This document shows positions 52,708 through 61,000 of a DNA stretch of 64,000 bases, in pieces. The notes below the pieces were generated by a model, which worked only from the letters and a program-made list of their open reading frames with translations, was not told the origin of the DNA and made no database searches. Source of the DNA: an uncultured Clostridia bacterium (GTDB lineage Bacteria; Bacillota; Clostridia; Oscillospirales; Acutalibacteraceae). The stretch lies in NCBI GenBank assembly GCA_947598155.1, contig CANQFC010000005.1, positions 1 through 64,000 of the forward strand, written 5' to 3'. Position numbers and translations under genes: made by a program. Numbering within the stretch: the stretch's first letter is position 1; every line of letters starts with the position of its first letter.

Positions 52708-52746
52708 GCCGCACTGTACCTTTACGACACAGTGCGGCTTTTCTTC
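52708..52746 (+). terminator. Terminator in the leader of the ABC operon (attenuator or small-RNA end)
   Basis: Perfect stem GCCGCACTGT / ACAGTGCGGC with an 11-base loop followed by TTTTCTTCT. It lies between promoter B and the first gene of the operon. Confidence 0.75.
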
Positions 52747-52823
52747 TGTACTGTATCTAAAGTAAAAAGCAACAAGCAAATTGCGGCATTATGTAATTTA
52801 CCGAAAGGAACAGTCTGTTATTG

Positions 52824-52892
52824 ATGATGATAAACTTAGAAGAAATTATTAAATTAGTAAATGCGGCAAAAGAATTTTGGGGGCTGGATTAA
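52824..52892 (+). CDS. Possible 22-residue leader peptide before the ABC permease
   Basis: ATG-ATG start, stop TAA one base before the permease ATG. GAAAGGAA lies about 13 bases upstream, a little far, so TTG 52821 may be used instead. The product 'MINLEEIIKLVNAAKEFWG' would be a short amphipathic helix. Tight spacing favours translational coupling to the permease. It could equally be chance; it is too short for the ORF track. Confidence 0.35.
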   Translation: MMINLEEIIKLVNAAKEFWGLD

Positions 52893-52893
52893 A

Positions 52894-54849
52894 ATGAAAA
52901 AAGTAAAATTTATCTTTTTGTTCTTTTTAATTTTACTTTCTTTTGTTTTCAGCGGAGAGTTTTTTCAAAATTACTTAAATTCATTTACATCGCAGTTTTA
53001 TTATATTGATATTTCAGATAATCAGTATTTCACTCAGCCTGAAATACAGGCTAAGGTATCGCAGGTTTCCGAAAAAAATAATATTGACTTTTTCGCTGTA
53101 CAAAAAATTAACGAGTCAAGCCATTCGTGCGTATCTACCGTATATTGCTCAAAGAAAGCGCAGGATAGGCTGAAAAAAGAATATGCCGTATCGGCAGGGG
53201 AGTACAATGCACTGTTATCCGGTACTACAAAAGTGAGCTTTGACAGTTTTTCGGGTAGAGATTATTTTCCCAAAACCGAACGCTACTATTTTTTTGGAGA
53301 CAATAGAGATGCACAGCTGATACGGGATAATATATCTGACGATTTTTCCTGCTCTTTTGTAAAAAAAGAGAGCGTACATTCGTACCGTTATCTTATTTTA
53401 CTGATTTGGTCGGTTATCGGCGTTTTGTTTTTAATTCTCACATGGCTTGATATTCACTTTCAAAAGAAAGAAAACTTTGTGCTGATTTCCTTAGGAAAGC
53501 CGATACATCAAATTATATTTAAAAACATATTGATTGATTTTTTTGCTTTCTCTGTGATATTTATTGGCCTTTACGCGTTAATCGGCAGGTTTATATATCT
53601 CGACTATGAAATGAGAAATATTATTCTGCTTTGCATAGCCGTACTGCTCCTTAACTCTTTACTTTATTTAACTTTATTTAAGATAAATTATAAAGAGGTT
53701 TTATACGGCGCAAATCTTAACGAGAGAATAATAGCCGACGGGTACGTTTTAAAAAGTATATCCATGATACTGACGGTTGTGGTTTTATCCTGCAACGCTT
53801 TGCTTATTTCAACGAACTTTAAAGAACTGAAAAAGAGCAAACAGCTTGAAAGCGTCGGAAATTACAGCTTTTTACAGCTAAATTACGTTTCGCTTTTGGA
53901 TTATGATGAAAACTTTGAGGAAAATCTACACAGTTTGATTTACTCAATATACAGCGAATTGCAAAGCAAAGGCTGCGCTTATTCGTTTTGCGGCTTAACG
54001 GGCAAAAACGATTATTGTATTGTAAATTCAAATTCAAGATTTTTGTTGAATAAATTTGACTGCAAACTCGAATCTGACAGCAACGTTGATTTATTTGTTT
54101 TAGTTCCCGAAAAGCCTGACGGTCCTGAAAATGTTGACGAAATAATTTCTGATTGCATAGAAATGTATTTTGGCTCTGATGAAGAATTAAACTGTAAAAA
54201 AGTTACTTATTCGGGCGGCGGAAAACTGCTTTTATATGATAATTCCGAAGGGATTACTTTAGGGGCTGAGCAGGTTGAAAATCCGATAATAATTTATGTT
54301 AATAACAGCGCAAAAGGGCTTGTTTGCGAGAAATCAACGCTTTCGAGTTTGTTTAACAATATGCTTTTCAACATAAGCGACAGCGATATAAAACAGCTCA
54401 GCGAAAAGTATTCGCTCGGGGAAAAAGGTTTTTATTTACAGCAGGTAAAAATGACTGATAAGCTTTTGTCTTATCAGTCCGTATTAAACAGGGTCTTGCT
54501 TTTAAATACGGTTATCAGCGCATTTTTATTGATTCTTGAGCTGTTCATAATTTCGGTAATTATTAAATCGGAATATAAGGTTAGCACCACGGAGCTTGCA
54601 ATTAAAAAGGTTTTAGGATATTCGGTTTTACAAAAGAATAAACAAATTTTTCTGCTGAACGCTTACGCAACATTCATTGCCGTTACCGCGTGCGTGGTAC
54701 TCTCGCTTATGTATAAGCTGTCGGTGTGGTATATTGTAATTGCAGTCGGCGTTTCGGTTTTGTGTCTTGAATACGTTATAATTGCGGTACTCATAACGCG
54801 TTTTGAAAAACAAAATGTTGCTAAAATTCTGAAAGGTGGCTGTTTATGA
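52894..54849 (+). CDS. ABC-exporter permease, bacteriocin-associated (DUF1430/FtsX-like)
   Basis: About 651 residues. A helix at the N-terminus ('FIFLFFLILLSFVFS') is followed by an extracellular domain, three or four helices near residues 165-290, a second large extracellular domain, and three C-terminal helices with 'STTELAIKKVLGYSVLQKN', a motif typical of FtsX/MacB permeases. The layout matches bacteriocin-associated membrane proteins of the DUF1430 group, linked to lactococcin-972-type systems. ATG 52894 ('MKKVKFIF') is chosen as start. It overlaps the ATPase gene by four bases. Export or immunity against a peptide is inferred; no bacteriocin gene is recognised nearby. Confidence 0.72.
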   Translation: MKKVKFIFLFFLILLSFVFSGEFFQNYLNSFTSQFYYIDISDNQYFTQPEIQAKVSQVSEKNNIDFFAVQKINESSHSCVSTVYCSKKAQDRLKKEYAVSAGEYNALLSGTTKVSFDSFSGRDYFPKTERYYFFGDNRDAQLIRDNISDDFSCSFVKKESVHSYRYLILLIWSVIGVLFLILTWLDIHFQKKENFVLISLGKPIHQIIFKNILIDFFAFSVIFIGLYALIGRFIYLDYEMRNIILLCIAVLLLNSLLYLTLFKINYKEVLYGANLNERIIADGYVLKSISMILTVVVLSCNALLISTNFKELKKSKQLESVGNYSFLQLNYVSLLDYDENFEENLHSLIYSIYSELQSKGCAYSFCGLTGKNDYCIVNSNSRFLLNKFDCKLESDSNVDLFVLVPEKPDGPENVDEIISDCIEMYFGSDEELNCKKVTYSGGGKLLLYDNSEGITLGAEQVENPIIIYVNNSAKGLVCEKSTLSSLFNNMLFNISDSDIKQLSEKYSLGEKGFYLQQVKMTDKLLSYQSVLNRVLLLNTVISAFLLILELFIISVIIKSEYKVSTTELAIKKVLGYSVLQKNKQIFLLNAYATFIAVTACVVLSLMYKLSVWYIVIAVGVSVLCLEYVIIAVLITRFEKQNVAKILKGGCL

Positions 54850-55463
54850 TTACGGTAAAGAATTTGTGCAAGAGTTTTGATGAAAATGTGATTTTCGATA
54901 ACTTTGATATTACAATAGAATCGGGCGATTTTGTCGTTTTTGCAGGGGACAGCGGATGCGGAAAAACAACGCTTTTGAACATAATCGGCGGTCTTGAAGC
55001 ACCCGACAAGGGCGAAATTCTTGTTGACGGCGAAAATATATTTAAAAGGAAAAACCGCAGAGAATATTTTATGCACAAGGTGGGCTTTCTGTTTCAGAAT
55101 TTTGCTTTGATTGAGAATAAAACAGTTCGTGAAAATCTGTTGCTTGTACCCAAAAATAACAGAACGGATTTAACGGTTAAGGATGCTCTGCAAACGGTGG
55201 GCATTCCCGATAAAGCCGACGAAAAGGTATATAAGCTTTCGGGAGGGGAGCAACAGCGTGTTGCACTTGCAAGGCTGCTTTTTAAAAAGTGCGATATAAT
55301 CCTTGCTGACGAGCCTACAGGGTCGCTTGATTCAAAAAATGCCGATGCCGTTTTGGATATTTTACATTCAATGAATGACAGCGGCAGAACAGTAATTGTT
55401 GTTACACATAACGAGAAGATTATAAAATCCGAAAAAAGAGTGGTGCTTTTGAATGAAAAATAA
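54846..55463 (+). CDS. ABC transporter ATPase, lactococcin-972-group export/immunity type
   Basis: 205-residue ATPase. Walker A is 'AGDSGCGKTT' (about 34-42), the Q-loop region is 'VGFLFQNFALIENKTVRENL', the signature is 'LSGGEQQRVALARLL', Walker B is 'DIILADEPTGSLDS', and the H-switch is 'VVTHNEK'. The 'LFQNFALIENKTVRENL' block is characteristic of ATPases paired with DUF1430 permeases. It is the energising subunit of the preceding permease. AAAGGTGG precedes the ATG, which overlaps the permease stop. Confidence 0.9.
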   Translation: MITVKNLCKSFDENVIFDNFDITIESGDFVVFAGDSGCGKTTLLNIIGGLEAPDKGEILVDGENIFKRKNRREYFMHKVGFLFQNFALIENKTVRENLLLVPKNNRTDLTVKDALQTVGIPDKADEKVYKLSGGEQQRVALARLLFKKCDIILADEPTGSLDSKNADAVLDILHSMNDSGRTVIVVTHNEKIIKSEKRVVLLNEK

Positions 55464-56463
55464 TGCGTTAAAAAAGCTTACTGTGCTCGCTCTTGTTATA
55501 ACTTTAATATTTGCGGGAATAAATATTTTTTGGCTAATTACTATGTATATACCCTATTGCGGATATTCGTACTCTCTTGCTCAATACGAAAGTGAGCATC
55601 CGGCAAACAAACAGGAAGAAAAATATTCTTTTGTAATTTCAAAAACGCCATATCTCGGATATGACGATTATATTAGTGTTGGAATTGAAGTAACAGACGA
55701 TATGAAAGGCATTGTTATAGGCGGAATATACATTTATCCGAATATTTGGGGCGATTATGAATATGCCGTAGGCTGCACGGAAAACGGCGACAGTTTCTTT
55801 ATGATGGAAATAGATGCTTTGGGCAATTTTATTCCCTTTGACGAAAACGATACGGAATTTAACGAAAAGGCACAGAAAATTTTGAATGACAAACAAGGTG
55901 AAATAACACAACTTATACAAAAGGCTAAGGACTGTTGGGGGTTAGAGGCAAAACATGATTTAAAAATGGGAATAAAGGGTTTAGTAAACGGTCAGCCGTT
56001 ATTCGCGCTTTTTGCCGTCGCTTTTATTATTGGTTTATTTTGCTTGATTATATCTGTATTCATTTGGCTGTTAAAATACAAATTCCCGTTTGAAAATAAA
56101 TTTACAAGCGAAATGAATGATACTTTTTACGGAAAGGCAGAGTACAGATTTAAACGAACTATCGGGGAATACGAGTTTTTTGCGTCAGAACCTCAGCTTT
56201 TAAGAAATAACCCATTTTTAGCAGTGAAAAAATTGCCGTATAAAGAGGAACCGTTGACTTTAGTAATTTTCCTTAACAATAAAAAGGAAAAAATGAAATA
56301 CTATGCCTTATTGACCGATTCGCAAACCGTAATACGAAAAGCGGAAAAGGTTGAATTTGAATATATTTGCGGCAAGGCGCTGAGCACAAATCAGTTCATA
56401 ATTGACCACAACGAAGAGATTGCCGATTTAGCCGCTCAGGCAAATCTGTTCTGGCCGATATAA
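55453..56463 (+). CDS. Membrane protein of unknown function, third gene of the ABC operon
   Basis: 336 residues; the start overlaps the ATPase gene by 11 bases, so co-expression is near certain. An N-terminal helix ('LTVLALVITLIFAGINIFWLITMYI'), an extracellular domain of about 150 residues ('YDDYISVGIEVTDDMKGIVIGG'), a second helix near 185-210 ('LFALFAVAFIIGLFCLIISVFIWLL'), then a cytoplasmic domain. No family is recognised. It may be an accessory or immunity subunit. Its stop codon lies in the first bases of repeat R11 ('CCGATATAACTTAG'). Confidence 0.7.
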   Translation: MKNNALKKLTVLALVITLIFAGINIFWLITMYIPYCGYSYSLAQYESEHPANKQEEKYSFVISKTPYLGYDDYISVGIEVTDDMKGIVIGGIYIYPNIWGDYEYAVGCTENGDSFFMMEIDALGNFIPFDENDTEFNEKAQKILNDKQGEITQLIQKAKDCWGLEAKHDLKMGIKGLVNGQPLFALFAVAFIIGLFCLIISVFIWLLKYKFPFENKFTSEMNDTFYGKAEYRFKRTIGEYEFFASEPQLLRNNPFLAVKKLPYKEEPLTLVIFLNNKKEKMKYYALLTDSQTVIRKAEKVEFEYICGKALSTNQFIIDHNEEIADLAAQANLFWPI

Positions 56464-56569
56464 CTTAGACAAAAAGGAACCCGCCTCTAAAGCGGCGGGT
56501 TTCGTTTCGGCATCAGCGGGGAATTTGCTCTCCACTGATTTCTCAATAACAGGGCAAGCCCTTATTGAA
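56459..56569 (+). repeat. Dispersed border repeat, short-form copy R11
   Basis: ATATAACTTAGACAAA, hairpin ACCCGCC/GGCGGGT, TTCGGCATCAGCGGGG, AATTTGCTCTCCACTGATT, TCTCAATAACAGGGCAAGCCC, TTATTGAAA. It is closest to R10. Confidence 0.83.
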
Positions 56570-56601
56570 AGAAGTTTTCACAGATAGGAGAGTACAAAAC
56601 T

Positions 56602-57042
56602 ATGCGGATTATAAATTTAATTAAAACTTTTCTTAGCAGTGTTTTATATATGATTTTTTATATATTTAATATATTTATTTTTTTACTATTAGTTGGTAAT
56701 AATTGTCCATATTTTGCTGTTTTTTCTTATATTGTTTTGTTCGTTCTAACCTCAATAATTCATTATTTTATGTCTAAGAAATATATGAATATAGTAATCA
56801 ATAAATTTGTAACGATTATTATATATACTTTATTTATTTGCGGACTGTTTGCAATATTATTTACTTGCGTTCCCGATTGCTTTACATTTTTTTTATTTGT
56901 TTATTACATTTTTTTTGAAATGTTCCATAATGAATTTATTGTAAACTTGATATTTATACAATTTATACTACCGATATTAGCATTTATATTGGGGTTGTCA
57001 GGCAAGCAAAATAAGCAATCAGAGGACGGTTCCTCGCCATGA
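56602..57042 (+). CDS. Small AT-rich multipass membrane protein, unknown
   Basis: 146 residues, almost entirely hydrophobic, with four helices ('VLYMIFYIFNIFIFLLLV', 'YIVLFVLTSIIHYF', 'FVTIIIYTLFICGLFAILF', 'LIFIQFILPILAFILGL'). ATAGGAGAG precedes the ATG. Base composition is much more AT-rich than the housekeeping genes and codons favour AT endings, which suggests horizontal origin. It lies just after R11. It might be an immunity-type protein, but no homology is recognised. Confidence 0.6.
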   Translation: MRIINLIKTFLSSVLYMIFYIFNIFIFLLLVGNNCPYFAVFSYIVLFVLTSIIHYFMSKKYMNIVINKFVTIIIYTLFICGLFAILFTCVPDCFTFFLFVYYIFFEMFHNEFIVNLIFIQFILPILAFILGLSGKQNKQSEDGSSP

Positions 57043-57160
57043 ACAAAAGCCTGATAAGATTGATATAACAAAATATTTTGCATATGATTTTATCTGCCGC
57101 CCTGCAATTTTTTAAGGAGTGATTAAATATGTTGTCAAAACTTATGTTTTTTTGGAAAGT
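57041..57160 (+). repeat. Deletion-type copy of the 51.55-51.80 kb leader region
   Basis: Matches AAAGCC..ATAAGATTGAT (51559-51577), one TAACAAAATATTTTG (57066-57080), then CATATGATTTTAT, TGCCGCCC, AAGGAGTGATTAAATATG and 'TTGTCAAAACTTATG' (51728-51795). The 134 bases between the two TAACAAAATATTTTG copies at 51.6-51.7 kb, including the promoter, are absent here. Confidence 0.8.
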
Positions 57161-57314
57161 TTACATTCTATTGAATTTTGTTAGGCTATTTAAAAATTCA
57201 AGTTGGAATACAGCGTGGGATATAGCTTCTTGCTTCTTCTCTGCAGGCTCTATGATTGCCGGATTTTTAGATTATATGGATGGTCGATTTGATGGAAAAT
57301 GTAAAGTATGGTAA
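57129..57314 (+). pseudogene. Truncated, frame-shifted copy of the 51777-52544 gene start
   Basis: The first seven codons ('MLSKLM' region) and the next 25 bases (TTTTTTGGAAAGTTTACATTCTATT) match the intact gene, but a one- or two-base difference shifts the frame ('FFWKVYILL' instead of 'FLESLHSI'). The remaining 45 codons are unrelated. The ribosome binding site is intact, so a short peptide may still be made. Confidence 0.65.
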
Positions 57315-58005
57315 TGTAGAATTTACCGTAAGCATACTTTCTGATTTCTCCTGCACATATATCGTTTCGGCAGATGGTGTGCAGCCTCTGAGTTGTACTC
57401 AAATAAAGCATGAGTATATCTACACATTTCTCTTGCCCCGAGGTCTGCATACCGTTAAAATAGAGAGTGTGCCGACGACTAAAAACGGGATAGGTAAATT
57501 AAGCGCTGAATTCCTTTCCGCATCGTCAAAGAAAAGACATCTAAACCATTTGATGGCGTTTCGATATTATATTGCTTGCTTTTCTATGACGCTAAAGCTT
57601 CGTATTCATAGAGATGCAAGTTTAAAATTGGGAATTAAACGGGAAAACTATACGAATTTTTTAAATGTTGACTGTACTTATCATTTGCCTTTTGTTTCCG
57701 GCTCTAAAAATATAAAGCAGGAGGACGCAAGTCTGCAAATTCTCGGTACGGCGCAGTTAAAGAAAAAATTTTTCCGTACACAGGCAGCCGTGTGGACAGC
57801 CTATTGCTTTTTACTGTTGATAATATTCGGCGCATTTGCCGTAACGGATATTTTATTTTGGAGTACAGACAGCGGTATTTCGGGTCATAACGGCGCTTCG
57901 CTGTTTTTTATCGGCAGCTTTCCTGTGATTATTTTAACAATTTTTATTATTTGCGTAATTTGTATGGGCAATATAAGGCTCATTCAATTTTTTAAACACA
58001 TTTAA
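57280..58005 (+). CDS. Membrane protein with N-terminal soluble domain, unknown
   Basis: 241 residues. The first 165 are soluble and beta-rich ('NVEFTVSILSDFSCTYIVSADG', 'YTFLLPRGLHTVKIES'), which reads like an immunoglobulin-like or PEGA-type module. The last 75 hold two helices ('AAVWTAYCFLLLIIFGAFAV', 'FFIGSFPVIILTIFIICVICMG'). No clear ribosome binding site precedes ATG 57280, and ATG 57292 is an alternative start. It overlaps the broken copy at 57129-57314 and could depend on it for translation. It sits 16 bases before the subtilase gene. Confidence 0.6.
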   Translation: MVDLMENVKYGNVEFTVSILSDFSCTYIVSADGVQPLSCTQIKHEYIYTFLLPRGLHTVKIESVPTTKNGIGKLSAEFLSASSKKRHLNHLMAFRYYIACFSMTLKLRIHRDASLKLGIKRENYTNFLNVDCTYHLPFVSGSKNIKQEDASLQILGTAQLKKKFFRTQAAVWTAYCFLLLIIFGAFAVTDILFWSTDSGISGHNGASLFFIGSFPVIILTIFIICVICMGNIRLIQFFKHI

Positions 58006-58021
58006 AAGGGGGTTAGGGATT

Positions 58022-61000
58022 ATGAAAAAGGTATTTTCGGTATTTTTGTCTTTAATACTTATACTTTTTATATTCAGTCCGTGCTTTAGCTCATTGGCGG
58101 CTGGGTTGGAATATAAAATGTATGAAAACAAGACGGAAGAGCTCAAAGAGTTTTCAAATGAATTGAGTGATTTGATTGATAAGTATGACAGCGGTTTAAG
58201 CAGCGCTGACACTGACTGCCGAATGAAATACAATGTTGTGAAACAAAACAGTGATTTGGCAGATACAAGTGATTTTCAAACGGCTCGTTTAATCGTATAT
58301 ACTGATGATGAGCTTAACGACTGCAATGCGGCAGTACATCTTTCGGGATATGAAGATTTACATATTCTTCAATACGAAACGCCCGAACAGGCGGAACAGG
58401 CCTATGAGCGTTACAGCGGCGATAAGCGCATTGACTCTGTCGAGCCGGATATTATACTCAAATTGGATGAAGACGATATTGTCGAAGATAATCAAACAAG
58501 TTTTAATTCCGATTATGATTACAGCGAAACGCCTGAAGAAAATGTCAAACATTCTTGGGGATATGATTATATCCAAACGCCTGACGCATTTCAATATATT
58601 TTAGGCCATATCTCCGTGCAGGAATTGCCGGAAGTCGTTGTTGCGGTTATTGACGGCGGTATCGGCAAGGGCGATGAGGAATTTAACAAAAGGTTGCTAA
58701 AGGCATACACTTTCTTAGGTAGTGATGCCGATCCGTACACTCCAAACAGTTCGCACGGTACATTGGCTGCCGCAGTTATTTATGAAAATACGCTGCCCAA
58801 TGTTAAATTTGTTTCTTATCAGGTATTTAATAAAGAGGGAAGCTCTACAACATCTCTCACAAACTTAGCCGAAGAACAGGCGGCTTTAGATAAGGTGGAT
58901 ATTATCAATTCAAGCTATGGCGGTCAAATCGTAGGCGCACCGCCTGTAAAATCGGGAACTGCGGCGGAGCGCATAGATAACAGTAAGCCTTTGCATATTG
59001 CATCGGCAGGCAATCATAAAACTACAAAACCTCAAACTCCCGCCTGTAGACCGGGCGTAATTTCAGTTGCAAATTTAACAAACCGCGAAATCCTTGCCGC
59101 TTCAAGCGGACGGGGCGTAAACTATGTAGATGTTGCCGCACCGGGAGAAGGTACTTTTGTATCGTACAAAAAGGGTGAGTATGCTCAATTCGGCGGTACT
59201 TCCTGTGCAGCGCCGTATGTGGTTGCAACAAGCGCCATGCTTATGTCGTATTATCCGGAGGCTTCCAATGCAGAGCTTGCACAAATTCTTTTTGATTCCT
59301 GTGATTCGGATTTAAAAACAGTGCGGTACGGCATTGTAAATATGTTTAAAGCGCTTACGCATAATGCGGACGATGCATATCAAACCGAAATGCCGCAATT
59401 CAGCTTGGAAAGCTCTCCTGCATCACAAAAATATTACGATAAAGTACAGTATCTTGAATTGACCTGTCAGGATAAAGATGCGGAAATTTATTATACGCTG
59501 AATAAGACTGTACCGAACAAAGAGGACGGTATCTTATACACAGAACCTATTGAACTCTCAAAAGCCACTACAGTTTATGCTGTTGCCTATTCAAAGAACG
59601 GCGCAAGAAGTGAAATCGCTAAAAGGACATTCAATATTCGGCTTATAGAAACTACCGAACCCGATGAGAACGGTTGGCTTATAAGAGAAAACGGTATGAT
59701 TTATGATTATATCGGATTGGAATCGGATTTGGTTGTACCCGAAACCGTGTTGGGAATTAAAGTAAAAGGGATTGAAGCAAAGGCGTTTCAGGGGCAGTCT
59801 TGGCTAACCTCCATAGTCATTCCGGAAAGCATAAGCACAATCGGAGAAAGAGCGTTTTCAAATTGTAATAATTTATCCAAAGTAACGGCTCCGGGCATAA
59901 CCTCTGTGCCGAAATATGCTTTTTCAAACTGCCTTTGCTTGGATGTAGTTGATATGCCGAAGCTTGAAAGGGTCAGTCCTTATGCGTTTTATCATACAGG
60001 AACTTTAGACGGGCTTCCTTTTGAAAAATTAAATTATATTTCTACAGATGCATTTGCCGGCTCAAATGTTGTTTATGTGCATTTGGACAGCGCCGAATCT
60101 GTCGCTGCAGGCGCATTCAGTTACTGTTATCAGCTTGTTGAGGCGTATTTGCCGAAAATCATAGCGGAAAATTGCGGATCTTATATATTCCAAAACTGCC
60201 TTTCTCTCGAAAAAGTTGTGCTAAACCCTGAAAACGACAGCTTGCCGGCATATATTTTCAGCGGAAGCGGTTTAGTTAAGGCTGACTTTTTCCCGGAAAT
60301 TATTTATTCCGATCCCGGAGCATTCGGATACTGCAGCAGCTTAACTTATGCGTATTTGCCGTCATTAGAAGAGGCAGGCGACGAGATGTTTTTCTCCTCT
60401 AAAAATTTAAGGACTGTTTTGCTGCCGAGTGCGCATGTGCTTTCCGATTATGTGTTCGGTGAGTGCGACAGCGTTACAACTGTAGAACTTTCCGATGATT
60501 TAACATATTTAGGCAGTAATTTATTTAGTAACTGTTTTTCATTAAAACATGTGAAATTGTACGGCGATTTTAAGATGCACCCAAATGCATTTTACGATTG
60601 TTGTTTAGAACGCATTGAAATGAACCGTGTGCGGATTTTAGAGGGTTTGCCAAGTACGCAAAATTGCATTATCGCCATGCCATCGACATTTGAAAAATGT
60701 AACGAGGATACGAAGGGCAGGAACTACAAGGTTTACGGCACAAAGGGAACATATGCCGAAACTTGGGCGAATGAAAACGGCCACGAATTTATTAATATTT
60801 CGCAAGATACTGCTATTTTGAAAGATGTTCCTATGGAATATACCGACAAAACGCAGACTCTTTCTCCCGATGTCATAGGCTTTAACCGTACATATCAATG
60901 GTACGCAAGCGACAAGCCGGACAACACCGCCGGAACGCCCATAGAGGGTGCAACGGACAGAGAATTTAACCCCGAAGATTACCCTGCGGCTAAGTATTAC

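Larger units (their letters stand above)
52545..52823. other. Intergenic leader region before the ABC operon
   Basis: Contains promoter block B, about 70 transcribed bases, and an intrinsic terminator, then about 75 bases to the next small ORF. Confidence 0.7.
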
